Origin: Actinomycetota bacterium
Lineage (GTDB): Bacteria > Actinomycetota > Actinomycetes > Propionibacteriales > Propionibacteriaceae
Assembly: GCA_016213595.1 (NCBI GenBank)
Contig: JACRAA010000129.1
Coordinates: forward strand, 1-14,538
DNA length: 14,538 nt
Direction: 5' to 3'
A program made the translations under genes and the position numbers. Below the pieces are notes generated by a model. The model was given only the letters and a program-made list of their open reading frames with translations, made no database searches and was not told the origin of the DNA. This document shows, one piece after another, positions 1-6,778 of the stretch; within the stretch, counting starts at the first letter, position 1, and each line of letters starts with the position of its first letter.

Positions 1-1
1 C

Positions 2-1033
2 ATGCGCGCGGTCTCGTACTCCTCGGTCGGGGGACCGATCGAGCTGGTCGACCTCCCCGAGCCCGCCTGCCCGCCGGACGGTGCGGTCGTACGGGTCGAG
101 GCGACCGGCATCTGCCGGTCCGACTGGCACGCGTGGCGCGGCCACGACCCCGTGCCGCTGCCGATGGTTCCGGGCCACGAGTTCGCGGGGACGGTTGCCG
201 AGGTGGGTCCCGAGGTCGTGGGGTTCGGCGTCGGGGAGCGGGTGACCGTGCCGTTCGTCAACGGCTGCGGGCACTGCGACTGGTGCCTGACCGGTGACGC
301 CCAGGTGTGTCCCCATCAGACCCAGCCCGGCTTCACCCACCCCGGCTCGTACGCGGAGCTGGTGCAGGTCCGCGCAGCTGACTTCAACCTGGTACGGCTC
401 CCCGACAGTGTCGACGCCGTGACCGCGGCGTCGCTCGGCTGCCGGTTCGCGACCTCGTACCACGCCCTCACCCGGCAGACCGCCTTGTCAGCCGGGCAGT
501 GGCTCGTGGTGTACGGGTGCGGCGGGGTCGGCGCGTCGGCGATCCTCATCGCCAAGGCGCTGGGCGTCCAAGTTGTCGCCGTCGACCCCTCGCCCCACGC
601 GCGAGAGCGCGCCGCCGCCCTCGGCGCCGACCACGTCCTGGCGACGCCTGACATCGACGCCGTCCTCGACCTCACCGACGGCGGTGCCCACGTGAGCCTC
701 GATGCGCTCGGCTCTGCGACCATCGCATCAGCGGGAGTACGTAGCCTCCGGCGCCGCGGACGCCACGTCCAGGTCGGCCTCATGCTCGGACCGGACGCCG
801 AGGCGCCACTGCCGTGGGGGCCGGTGATCTCGAAGGAGCTCGAGGTCGTCGGCAGCCACGGGATGGCTGCGGCCGACTATTCGGAGCTGCTGGCACTCGT
901 CGCGGAGGGGCGGCTGGACCCTCGCCGCCTCATCGGCCGTGTGGTCACGCTGGCGGACGCCCCTGGCGAGCTGGCTGCGATGGACTCGCTCGTCGCGACG
1001 ACCGCCGGCCTCGTGGTCGCGACCGTCCCCTGA
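2..1033 (+). CDS. zinc-dependent medium-chain alcohol dehydrogenase
   Basis: A 343-residue MDR-family dehydrogenase that oxidises alcohols (or reduces aldehydes/ketones) with NAD(P)(H) in the cytoplasm; the substrate cannot be told. Catalytic zinc ligands are visible as C38 (GICRSDWH), H59-E60 (PGHEFAG) and C147 (GCRF). The structural zinc lobe has C89, C92, C95 and C103. The Rossmann glycine motif GCGGVG is at 172-177. D195 at the end of the next strand suggests NAD preference, which is inference. Length is usual for the family. The ATG is the second base of the window, so the ribosome binding site is not visible, but the N-terminus looks natural for the family. The gene converges on the ACT-domain gene, and its last codons and stop lie in a 16-bp tandem repeat. 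Confidence 0.93.
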   Translation: MRAVSYSSVGGPIELVDLPEPACPPDGAVVRVEATGICRSDWHAWRGHDPVPLPMVPGHEFAGTVAEVGPEVVGFGVGERVTVPFVNGCGHCDWCLTGDAQVCPHQTQPGFTHPGSYAELVQVRAADFNLVRLPDSVDAVTAASLGCRFATSYHALTRQTALSAGQWLVVYGCGGVGASAILIAKALGVQVVAVDPSPHARERAAALGADHVLATPDIDAVLDLTDGGAHVSLDALGSATIASAGVRSLRRRGRHVQVGLMLGPDAEAPLPWGPVISKELEVVGSHGMAAADYSELLALVAEGRLDPRRLIGRVVTLADAPGELAAMDSLVATTAGLVVATVP

Positions 1034-1078
1034 CGCGACCGTCCCCTGAGACCACCGTCCCTGACGCGACCCGTCCCA
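1018..1078. repeat. 16-bp tandem repeat across the stop of the alcohol dehydrogenase gene
   Basis: The unit CGCGACCGTCCCCTGA occurs exactly at 1018-1033 and 1034-1049. Degenerate copies follow at 1050-1064 and 1065-1078. The stop codon is the last triplet of the first copy. The repeat fills most of the spacer between the convergent genes (1034-1115), where no good terminator hairpin is visible. Confidence 0.85.
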
Positions 1079-1115
1079 CGCGACTCTCCCGTGACGGCCG
1101 TACCAGCCGGACCGC

Positions 1116-1631
1116 TCAGGGTGCGGGAGTGAGATCCAGGTCGACCATGAGCTCGCGGGCGAGCGACTCGAGGGCGGCCTGGAGGTCGTCGGTGCCGAGG
1201 CCGACCGGCGCGGTGAGCAGGGCGTCCGCCTCGAACAGCAGCCCACCCGCCATCGGCGCCTCGACCGTCGCGGTCGCCAGCTGCTCGATGCTGACGCCGT
1301 GGGACGCCAGTGCCTCGGTGATGGTGCGGACGATGCCCGGCTGGTCGTGCCCGACGAGGTGGAGCACGAGGGAGCGGCCTTCGACCGGCACGCGCTCCGA
1401 CGCGTCCTTCACGGTGACGTCGAGCACATCGCTGAGCCCGGCCATGGCCGTACGGAGCGACTCCACCTTGTCCGAGGGCACCTCGACGAGGGCGATGCCC
1501 GCGAACGACCCCGCGAGCCGCGCCAGCTGGCTCTCCTGCCAGCTGCCGCCCGCCTCGGCGACGACACGGGACACGCGCGACACCAGTCCGGGCTGGTCGT
1601 CGCCGAGCAGGGTCAGCACGAGCTTGGTCAT
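1116..1631 (-). CDS. GcvR-like protein with two ACT domains
   Basis: A 171-residue protein made of two ACT domains, about residues 3-75 and 87-165. Each opens with the typical ligand-loop signature: GDDQPGL at 10-16 and GHDQPGI at 94-100. This is the layout of GcvR/ACT regulators, which bind amino acids and act by protein contact rather than by binding DNA. In enterobacteria GcvR restrains the glycine-cleavage activator GcvA; a role here in glycine or one-carbon control is inference. The ATG at 1631 is chosen because the ACT fold begins directly after it, although the frame stays open to 1739. A TACGGT box sits 7 bases before this ATG, fitting a leaderless transcript. The gene is divergent from the deaminase gene and convergent with the dehydrogenase gene. 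Confidence 0.87.
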   Translation of the reverse strand: MTKLVLTLLGDDQPGLVSRVSRVVAEAGGSWQESQLARLAGSFAGIALVEVPSDKVESLRTAMAGLSDVLDVTVKDASERVPVEGRSLVLHLVGHDQPGIVRTITEALASHGVSIEQLATATVEAPMAGGLLFEADALLTAPVGLGTDDLQAALESLARELMVDLDLTPAP

Positions 1632-1638
1632 GGCAGAC

Positions 1639-1644
1639 ACCGTA
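1639..1644 (-). promoter_or_regulatory. candidate -10 box for leaderless ACT-domain mRNA
   Basis: On the minus strand TACGGT (TANNNT type) lies 7 bases before the ATG at 1631. No clear Shine-Dalgarno sequence is present, so transcription would start at or next to the start codon. The box overlaps the CCGTACGG octamer at 1640-1647. Confidence 0.4.
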
Positions 1645-1707
1645 CGGCCTCTACCGCGTGGAAGCCCCTGGCCGCGTCCGGTCAGCACGGCTGCCAGGAT
1701 GTGCGCC

Positions 1708-2145
1708 ATGAGCGAGTACGCCGTCCCCGACTGGGACACCTACTTCCTGGGCATCGCACGGGCCGTGTCCGCCCGGGCGAAGTGCCGCCGGCGCAAGGTC
1801 GGGGCGGTCCTCGTCGTGGATCGGCGGATCATCGCGACGGGCTACAACGGAGCGGCCCCCGGTGAGCCCGACTGCCTCGAGGGCGCCTGCCCGCGCGGCC
1901 TGCTGTCGTACGACGTCGTCCCGGGCCTCGGGGACTACGACCGTCCCGGCACAGCCGGCTTCTGCATCGCGATCCACGGCGAGGTGAACGCGTTGCTGTT
2001 CGCGACGCGCGACACGAAGGGGGCGACCGCCTACATCACAGACCCTCCCTGCCCCGGCTGCCGGAAGGCACTCGCTGCGGCGGGGATCGAAAGGGCCGTC
2101 TGGCCCGAGGGCGAGTACGACCGGGCTGCCCTCACCACCTGGTGA
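1708..2145 (+). CDS. deoxycytidylate/cytidine deaminase-like zinc enzyme
   Basis: A 145-residue member of the CMP/dCMP deaminase fold (ComEB/dCMP deaminase-like). It would hydrolytically deaminate a cytosine nucleotide, most likely dCMP to dUMP for dTTP synthesis; the exact substrate is inference. The zinc and catalytic residues are H90 and E92 (IHGEVNALL) and C115 and C118 (PPCPGC). The motif KVGAVLVV with GYNGAAPG at about 30-52 is typical of the family. The usual HAE reads HGE here. The ATG at 1708 is preferred over the in-frame ATG at 1699 because AGG at 1696-1698 lies 9 bases upstream. The long open frame upstream is antisense to the ACT gene and is not coding. The gene is divergent from the ACT gene with a 76-bp gap. 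Confidence 0.85.
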   Translation: MSEYAVPDWDTYFLGIARAVSARAKCRRRKVGAVLVVDRRIIATGYNGAAPGEPDCLEGACPRGLLSYDVVPGLGDYDRPGTAGFCIAIHGEVNALLFATRDTKGATAYITDPPCPGCRKALAAAGIERAVWPEGEYDRAALTTW

Positions 2146-2183
2146 CCGACGCTCCGCTCCGGGCGCCCAGCCGTTCCCTCATC

Positions 2184-2192
2184 TGCTAGAAC
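2184..2192 (+). promoter_or_regulatory. candidate extended -10 before tpx
   Basis: TGCTAGAAC combines a TGN extension with TAGAAC, 6 bases before the tpx ATG. No Shine-Dalgarno sequence lies between, so a leaderless tpx mRNA is plausible. No good -35 is visible. Confidence 0.35.
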
Positions 2193-2198
2193 CTCCCC

Positions 2199-2693
2199 AT
2201 GGCACTCATCATTCGACGCGGGATCGCGACGACGACAGTCGGCGACCTGCCGCCGGTCGGCGCCAAGGCCCCCGGCTTCACACTGGCCGTCCACGACCTG
2301 TCCGACGTGACCGAGAACCACTGGGCTGGGCACCGGCTGGTGCTCAACATCTTCCCCAGCGTCGACACGGGCACGTGCGCGACGAGCGTGCGCAGGTTCA
2401 ACGCGCTCGCCTCGACCCTGGAGAACACGACCGTCATCTGCGTCTCGATGGACCTCCCGTTCGCCCAGAACCGTTTCTGCGGGGCGGAGGGCCTCTCCAA
2501 CGTCGCGACGGCGTCCGCCTTCCGCTCCGACTTCGGCGACACGTACGGGGTGAGGATCCTCGACGGGGACTTCCGGGGCCTGCTGGCCCGGGCCGTCGTG
2601 GTCATCGACGCGGACGGCACCGTCATCCACACCCAGCTCGTCGACGACATCGGGCACGAGCCCGACTACGACGCCGCGATCGCGGTGCTGTGA
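2199..2693 (+). CDS. tpx: thiol peroxidase (Tpx, atypical 2-Cys peroxiredoxin)
   Basis: A 164-residue peroxiredoxin of the Tpx class, which reduces hydrogen peroxide and organic peroxides using thioredoxin. The peroxidatic C60 sits in FPSVDTGTC with the supporting T57. The resolving C94 is in NRFCGAEGL, and the conserved arginine is R132. Length and the spacing of the two cysteines match the family. The ATG at 2199 gives the expected N-terminus. The stop overlaps the start of the aminotransferase gene by 4 bases (GTGA), so the two are probably cotranscribed, although no functional link is obvious. Confidence 0.96.
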   Translation: MALIIRRGIATTTVGDLPPVGAKAPGFTLAVHDLSDVTENHWAGHRLVLNIFPSVDTGTCATSVRRFNALASTLENTTVICVSMDLPFAQNRFCGAEGLSNVATASAFRSDFGDTYGVRILDGDFRGLLARAVVVIDADGTVIHTQLVDDIGHEPDYDAAIAVL

Positions 2694-3547
2694 CCCGCGC
2701 CGTACAGCTCGTCGCCGTCCTCGGGGCGGGCATCGTCCGCGCCGACCAGCCCGTCGTCCGCGCCGATGACCTCGGCCTGACCAGGGGCGACGGGATCTTC
2801 GACGCCACACGGGTCCTCACGGACGCCGACGGTCGCAGTGTGGTCGAGCACCTCGACCGGCACCTGGCCCGTCTCGCACGGTCCGCCTGTACGGTCGAGC
2901 TGCCCGAGCCCGATCTCGGCGCGATCTCCGGACTGGTCGCGGAGGCCCTGGCGGCCTGGACGACGCCGGGCGAGGCTGCGCTGAAGATCATCCACACGCG
3001 GGGGCTCGAGCACACGACGACGCCCTCGGCGACGACCCTGCTCACCATCACCGAGTCGGAGCCGGGCGCGCGCCGGCCCCTCGCCGTCGCGACGCTGGCT
3101 CGCGGCTACGCCAGCGACACGTTCGTCGAGGCCCCCTGGCTGCTCGGGGGCGCCAAGCTCCTCTCGTACGCCGTCCACACGTCTGCACGCCGGGAGGCGG
3201 CGCGGCGAGGGGCAGACGACGCGCTGTTCGTGAGCAGCGACGGGTACGCCCTCGAGGCACCGACGTCGTCCCTGCTGTGGGTCGTGGACGGTGCCGTACG
3301 GACGACGTCCACAGGGGCGACGGGCATCCTCGGGTCCGTGACCGTCGATGTCCTGAAGGAGTGGGCGGAGGCCGTGGGCGTACGGTTCGAACCCGCGCTC
3401 ATCCGTCCCGACGAGCTGTACGGGGTGACCGGCGCGTGGCTGGCCTCGTCCGTACGGGGCGTCTGCCCTGTCTCGGCACTCGACGGCCGGCCCGTACCGC
3501 AGTCGGACGAGTGGACCAACCGGCTCGCCTCGGCCGCCGGATTCTGA
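2690..3547 (+). CDS. class IV PLP aminotransferase / aminodeoxychorismate lyase-like
   Basis: A 285-residue fold-type IV PLP enzyme. Within the family the choice lies between 4-amino-4-deoxychorismate lyase (PabC, folate synthesis), branched-chain aminotransferase and D-amino-acid aminotransferase. PabC-like is favoured by length and by the N-terminal pattern LTRGDGIFDATRV at 30-42, but this is inference. The PLP lysine is K156 in GGAKLLSY, followed by the family motif GADDALFVSSDGYALE at 174-189, in which E189 should contact the pyridine nitrogen. The GTG at 2690 overlaps the tpx stop, implying translational coupling. No ATG is available nearby. The gene ends before a small GC palindrome. 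Confidence 0.87.
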   Translation: MTRAVQLVAVLGAGIVRADQPVVRADDLGLTRGDGIFDATRVLTDADGRSVVEHLDRHLARLARSACTVELPEPDLGAISGLVAEALAAWTTPGEAALKIIHTRGLEHTTTPSATTLLTITESEPGARRPLAVATLARGYASDTFVEAPWLLGGAKLLSYAVHTSARREAARRGADDALFVSSDGYALEAPTSSLLWVVDGAVRTTSTGATGILGSVTVDVLKEWAEAVGVRFEPALIRPDELYGVTGAWLASSVRGVCPVSALDGRPVPQSDEWTNRLASAAGF

Positions 3548-3560
3548 CCGGGGACCCCGG
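3548..3560. terminator. small GC palindrome after the aminotransferase gene
   Basis: CCGGGGACCCCGG begins directly after the stop codon and can form a 5-bp stem with a 3-base loop. It has no T-run. It could be a weak terminator or pause site. Confidence 0.3.
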
Positions 3561-3613
3561 ATCTGCACTGGCTTGTCGAGACCACAATCGAGCCTTAACC
3601 AAGTCGTACAGCC

Positions 3614-3640
3614 CTCACCGTGGCTTCACAGCGTTCACAC
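3614..3640 (+). promoter_or_regulatory. TCAC direct repeats upstream of the redox operon
   Basis: CCTCACCG, CTTCACA and GTTCACA follow each other with TCAC cores at 3615, 3626 and 3635 (steps of 11 and 9 bases). Similar spaced direct repeats are bound by OmpR/PhoP-type response regulators in actinobacteria. The site lies 26-52 bases before the ferric-reductase-like start. The functional role is inference. Confidence 0.35.
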
Positions 3641-3665
3641 AGAGTCGCGGGGGACTGTGGTGGAC

Positions 3666-5126
3666 ATGTCAACGACCACAACCACCAGTCCGGTGAGGCA
3701 GTCGGCGACGGCTCCCCGGCGCGGGACCTCCCGCACCGTCGACCACGCCGCCGCGCTGCAGCGCCGGTACCGGCTGCGTTCGTTCGGCCGCAACCTCCGC
3801 GCCGACCTGCTCACGGTGATCGCCTGGGTGTCGGTAGCCATGTCCATCACCCTCTGGCTCGCGGACGGCGGCCTGGGAAAGGTCACCTCCCTGGGCAAGG
3901 GGCTCACGGCCCTCGGCATCGTCAGCGGCCTCGTGGCGACGGACCTCATGGTCCTCATGCTCCTGCTCGCCGCGCGCATCCCCTTCGTCGACCGCGCGTT
4001 CGGCCACGACCATGCGGTCGCCATCCACACCAAGCTCGGCAAGTACGTCATCTACGGCCTGCTGCTGCACGGCTGGTTCCTGCTGTGCGGCTACGCCGCG
4101 AACGACGGGCTGACTCTGAGCGGGGAGCTCGGCTCCCTGTTGAGCGTCGGTGACCTGGTCCTCAGCGTGTGCGCGCTCGGCATCCTCATCGCCGTCGGGG
4201 TCTCCTCCATCATCACCGTGAAGCGGTCGCTCCCCTATGAGGTGTGGCACGTCATCCACCTCGCCACGTACGTCGCGGTCGGCTTCTCGCTGCCGCACCA
4301 GTTCTCGATGTCAGGCCTCATGGGGCCGGGCACATTCGCCCGCGGCTACTGGATCGGGCTGTTCGCCGTGACCGGCTTCCTCCTCCTCGCGTACCGCGTC
4401 TTCCTCCCGGTCTTCGCCTCCTTCGAGCACGGGCTCGTCGTGACGAAGGTCCGCTACGAGGCCAACGACGTGGTCTCCATCGAGATGCAGGGCAGGAACC
4501 TCCCCGCCTTGGACGTTGAGGGCGGCCAGTTCTTCCACTGGCGCTTCCTCGCCAAGGGCCTCTGGTGGCAGCAGCACCCGTTCTCCGTGTCGGCGGCGCC
4601 GACCGGCGACACCCTGCGGATCACCATTCGCGCGCTCGGCGGCGGCACCAGGAAGCTCATGACCGTCAAGCCGGGCACACGCGTGATGATCGAGGGCCCC
4701 TACGGCATCTTCTCCGACAAGTCCCGCACCCAGGCAGGCCTCACCCTCATCGGGATCGGCATCGGCATCGCTCCGATCCGGGCGATCCTCGAGGCGACGC
4801 AGACCGTGCCCGGGAGGACGACCGTCATCCTCCGCGGCCACACGCCGAGCCAGCTCTACCTCCTGCGAGAGATCCAGGTCCTGTGCCAGGACAAGGGTGC
4901 GCGGCTCATCACCCTTGTCGGGTCGCGCAGCCAGAACCGTCTCGGCGAGACCAGCTGGCTGCCGGCCTCACACCGCGGCAACCGCCTCGTCGACCTCGTC
5001 CCCTACGTGGCGAGCAGCGACGTGTACGTGTGCGGACCGCAGGCCGCCTCCGACCTCGTGGTCGCTGACGCGCTGGCCTGCGGCACCCCCGCCGACTCCA
5101 TCCACAACGAGAGGTTCGTCTGGTGA
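3666..5126 (+). CDS. ferric-reductase-like transmembrane flavocytochrome
   Basis: A 486-residue integral membrane oxidoreductase. The membrane part (about 48-250, roughly six helices) carries candidate heme histidines H121, H135, H195, H198 and H211. The cytoplasmic part is an FNR-type flavoprotein: the FAD motif HPFSVS is at 304-309, GPYGIF at 344-349, the nucleotide-binding GIGIGIAP at 363-370 and CGP at 456-458. It should take electrons from NAD(P)H through FAD and heme b across the membrane. The acceptor is probably the next gene's FMN protein, or iron or another outside acceptor (inference). The ATG at 3666 is used; GTG at 3660 or 3657 is possible because GGGGGA lies at 3649-3654. It overlaps the next gene by 4 bases. 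Confidence 0.9.
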   Translation: MSTTTTTSPVRQSATAPRRGTSRTVDHAAALQRRYRLRSFGRNLRADLLTVIAWVSVAMSITLWLADGGLGKVTSLGKGLTALGIVSGLVATDLMVLMLLLAARIPFVDRAFGHDHAVAIHTKLGKYVIYGLLLHGWFLLCGYAANDGLTLSGELGSLLSVGDLVLSVCALGILIAVGVSSIITVKRSLPYEVWHVIHLATYVAVGFSLPHQFSMSGLMGPGTFARGYWIGLFAVTGFLLLAYRVFLPVFASFEHGLVVTKVRYEANDVVSIEMQGRNLPALDVEGGQFFHWRFLAKGLWWQQHPFSVSAAPTGDTLRITIRALGGGTRKLMTVKPGTRVMIEGPYGIFSDKSRTQAGLTLIGIGIGIAPIRAILEATQTVPGRTTVILRGHTPSQLYLLREIQVLCQDKGARLITLVGSRSQNRLGETSWLPASHRGNRLVDLVPYVASSDVYVCGPQAASDLVVADALACGTPADSIHNERFVW

Positions 5127-5653
5127 GTGCCCGAGCGAAAGTAGCGGCTGTCATCGCGTCCGCCGGCGTCCTGGGCGCCGGCTGGGCGGTCGGCACCGCC
5201 AACGGCGCGACCCTCGCCGGGGGGACGCCCACGACCGGCACGACGAGCGGTACGACGAGCACGACCGGTACCACGGGCACGACCGGTGCGACCGGTACGA
5301 CGGGCACGACCGGTACGACGGGCACGAGCGCGACATCCGGTGCGAGCACCACGAAGACCACGTCGGCCAGCGGCTCGTACAAGGACGGCACGTACACCGG
5401 GACGACCGTCACGCACCGCTACGGGTCGGTGGCGGTCACCGTCACGATCTCCGGCGGCAAGATCACGAACGTCACGGCGAACGCGGTCACCGACGGCGAC
5501 CGCAGGTCCGAGTCGATCAACAGCCAGGCGATCCCCATCATGAAGTCGGAGGTGCTGGCCGCGAACTCGGCCAAGGTGTCGACGGTGAGCGGCGCCACGT
5601 ACACGACGACCGCGTACCTGACCAGCCTCCAGTCGGCACTCGCCAAGGCGTAG
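5123..5653 (+). CDS. secreted/anchored FMN-binding domain protein with Thr-Gly linker
   Basis: A 176-residue protein with three parts. Residues 1-30 have a short basic start (R4, K6) and a hydrophobic run, so a signal or anchor segment. Residues 35-80 form a Thr/Gly/Ser linker built on TTG repeats. Residues 85-176 form an FMN_bind domain like that of NqrC/RnfG. The flavin attachment motif SGAT is at 156-159, so T159 is the expected residue for phosphoester-linked FMN. The domain should work outside the cytoplasmic membrane. The GTG start overlaps the upstream stop (GTGA), and GAGAGG at 5109-5114 gives an 8-base spacing. The pair looks like an operon moving electrons from NAD(P)H to an external flavin. 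No apbE is seen next to it. Confidence 0.88.
   Translation: MSARAKVAAVIASAGVLGAGWAVGTANGATLAGGTPTTGTTSGTTSTTGTTGTTGATGTTGTTGTTGTSATSGASTTKTTSASGSYKDGTYTGTTVTHRYGSVAVTVTISGGKITNVTANAVTDGDRRSESINSQAIPIMKSEVLAANSAKVSTVSGATYTTTAYLTSLQSALAKA
5231..5330 (+). repeat. 9/18-bp tandem repeat encoding a Thr-Gly linker
   Basis: Units of 9 bases of the form ACGACSGGY run through this stretch and encode TTG triplets. The 18-bp unit at 5293-5310 recurs at 5311-5328 with one mismatch. Unit length is a multiple of three, so slippage would change linker length without breaking the frame. Confidence 0.85.
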
Positions 5654-5699
5654 GCCGCCAGGACACAGGCCGGCAAGGCGTAAGCCGCCAAGGCGCAGG
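5644..5699 (+). repeat. 30-bp period duplication over the stop of the FMN-binding gene
   Basis: Bases 5644-5669 and 5674-5699 match at 22 of 26 positions. The first copy holds the real stop TAG (5651-5653). The second holds an in-frame TAA (5681-5683), which acts as a backup stop ten codons later. Confidence 0.8.
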
Positions 5700-5709
5700 G
5701 GGAGTGCGC

Positions 5710-6123
5710 TTAGTCGTCGAGCTCGCCCCAGTCGAGCTGGGCGGCGGGGATGCCGAGCGCGAGCCCGTACTCGACGGCCTGGGCATGACCGCGGGGGTCG
5801 CCCGTCCGGTACCGGATGACCTTGCCCGGAAAGACGACCACGTGGTCGTTCCCGATGCGGAAGTCGGCGTACCAGTGGTGCGTCGGCTCCAGCGCCTCGG
5901 CCAGCTGCCTGGCGAACCGGTCCGCGGACTCGTCCGGCCCCCGGAAGTCGACGATCGACCACTCGTCCGGCTGGGCAGAGGTGGTGCCGTCGACGCTCAC
6001 GCGCAGGATCCGGTCCATGCGCAGCCCCGGGGTGCGGATGTCGGTGCCCAGGCGAAGGCTTTCGAGGATCAACCGTCCCGCGAACATCGAACCGTCCTCC
6101 CAGCGCCCCGCCAGGTCATCCAT
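5710..6123 (-). CDS. hypothetical protein, 137 residues
   Basis: I do not recognise a named family. The protein is soluble and acidic, with no signal peptide or membrane segment. Its C-terminal half has the look of a conserved actinobacterial protein of unknown function: HHWYADFRIGNDHVVVFPGK at about 82-101, then IRYRTGD and LGIPAAQLDW near the end. The N-terminal half has strand-like segments around 35-60. ATG at 6123 is used; a second in-frame ATG at 6087 is possible. No clear ribosome binding site is seen. It is divergent from the DUF427 gene across 138 bp and converges on the FMN-binding gene. Confidence 0.75.
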   Translation of the reverse strand: MDDLAGRWEDGSMFAGRLILESLRLGTDIRTPGLRMDRILRVSVDGTTSAQPDEWSIVDFRGPDESADRFARQLAEALEPTHHWYADFRIGNDHVVVFPGKVIRYRTGDPRGHAQAVEYGLALGIPAAQLDWGELDD

Positions 6124-6189
6124 CGTAGGTGCGGTGTTCGAGAGAAGGCCGGGGAGCGGCTGGCGCGGCGGAGGGGGCGCTTCGGGGCG

Positions 6190-6218
6190 TTCTGCTGGCT
6201 AGCGGTCCCATCTACAGT
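6190..6218 (+). promoter_or_regulatory. candidate promoter of the DUF427 gene
   Basis: TACAGT at 6213-6218 is a good TANNNT -10 box. TTCTGC at 6190-6195 is a poor -35 at 17 bases. The start point would leave a leader of about 37 bases with AGGGAGA at 6251-6257 before the ATG. Confidence 0.4.
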
Positions 6219-6261
6219 GGGGCGCATCGCGAGTCCAGGCAGAGGCCACGAGGGAGACCAC

Positions 6262-6564
6262 ATGAAGATGCAGGCAGTCCTGAACGGCGTCATCGTTGCG
6301 GAGAGCGAGGACACCGTCGTCGTGGAGGGCAACCACTACTTCCCGAGGGGCGACGTCAACGCGGACTACCTTGAGCCGTCCGAGACGCACACCACCTGCG
6401 GGTGGAAGGGCGTGGCGTCGTACTACACCGTGTCCGTTCCCGGCACGACGAGCGCGGACGCCGCCTGGTACTACCCGACGCCGTCCGACGAGGCCAGGCA
6501 GATCACGGATCGCATCGCGTTCTGGAAGGGCGTCACCGTAGCCCCCGAGCCGGAGGGCGACTGA
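6262..6564 (+). CDS. DUF427 family protein
   Basis: A 100-residue single-domain protein matching the DUF427 pattern: YFPRGDVN near residue 31, CGWKGVASYYTV at about 50-61, AAWYYPTPSDEARQITDRIAFW through 71-92. The family is a small beta-barrel domain found widely in bacteria; its biochemical role is not established. The ATG at 6262 follows AGGGAGA (6251-6257) at close spacing; the ATG at 6268 two codons on would have more usual spacing. It appears to be a single-gene unit, divergent from the 137-residue gene and convergent with the AbiEi-like gene. Confidence 0.88.
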   Translation: MKMQAVLNGVIVAESEDTVVVEGNHYFPRGDVNADYLEPSETHTTCGWKGVASYYTVSVPGTTSADAAWYYPTPSDEARQITDRIAFWKGVTVAPEPEGD

Positions 6565-6605
6565 CCGGGTAAGAACCTCCCACGACGCAGGCCAAGTGAA
6601 CCTCG

Positions 6606-6754
6606 TTCGGCGTCGGAATGGAGTGTCCTGTGTTCGGGTCTGGCCGGCCGACCCCGTTCGTGGTCGTTCTCAGGCGTCCGTGGAGCCCCAGAACGACAAC
6701 GAGCGTTGTTGAACGCTGGCGAGGTCTGGGGAGTCCGCGCATATCGACGCCGAA
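6606..6754. repeat. nested inverted repeats in the 6565-6778 spacer
   Basis: A perfect 10-bp inverted repeat (TTCGGCGTCG at 6606-6615, CGACGCCGAA at 6745-6754) encloses several others. One is GGGTC/GACCC around GGCCGGCC (6636-6654). Another is the 16-bp stem at 6655-6705. A third is AGCGTT-GTTG-AACGCT at 6702-6717, which overlaps the palindrome ACAACGAGCGTTGT at 6696-6709. No convincing gene lies in this 214-bp spacer. It may be a bidirectional terminator zone, a small non-autonomous element or a structured RNA. Confidence 0.6.
6655..6705. terminator. large hairpin in the convergent spacer
   Basis: Bases 6655-6670 pair with 6690-6705 at 14 of 16 positions, one of the exceptions being a G-U type pair, with a 19-base loop. 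It lies between the converging DUF427 and AbiEi-like genes and could stop transcription from both sides. There is no T-run. Confidence 0.5.
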
Positions 6755-6778
6755 AAGGGTCGCGCGCTCTCCCGGCCA

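Noticed and set aside
814..1707. Long N-terminal extension of the deaminase frame
   Set aside because: It is antisense to the ACT-domain gene and rich in Ser/Thr/Arg. The deaminase fold starts at 1708 next to a plausible ribosome binding site.
2666..3568. 300-codon minus-strand frame opposite the aminotransferase gene
   Set aside because: Shadow of a gene with a clear PLP-lysine motif.
5231..5330. Short repeats as a possible CRISPR array
   Set aside because: Units are 9 bp, contiguous, in frame and encode TTG; there are no spacers.
6533..6742. 69-codon minus-strand frame in the convergent spacer
   Set aside because: No ribosome binding site, it overlaps the DUF427 end and the hairpins, and its composition looks like chance coding.
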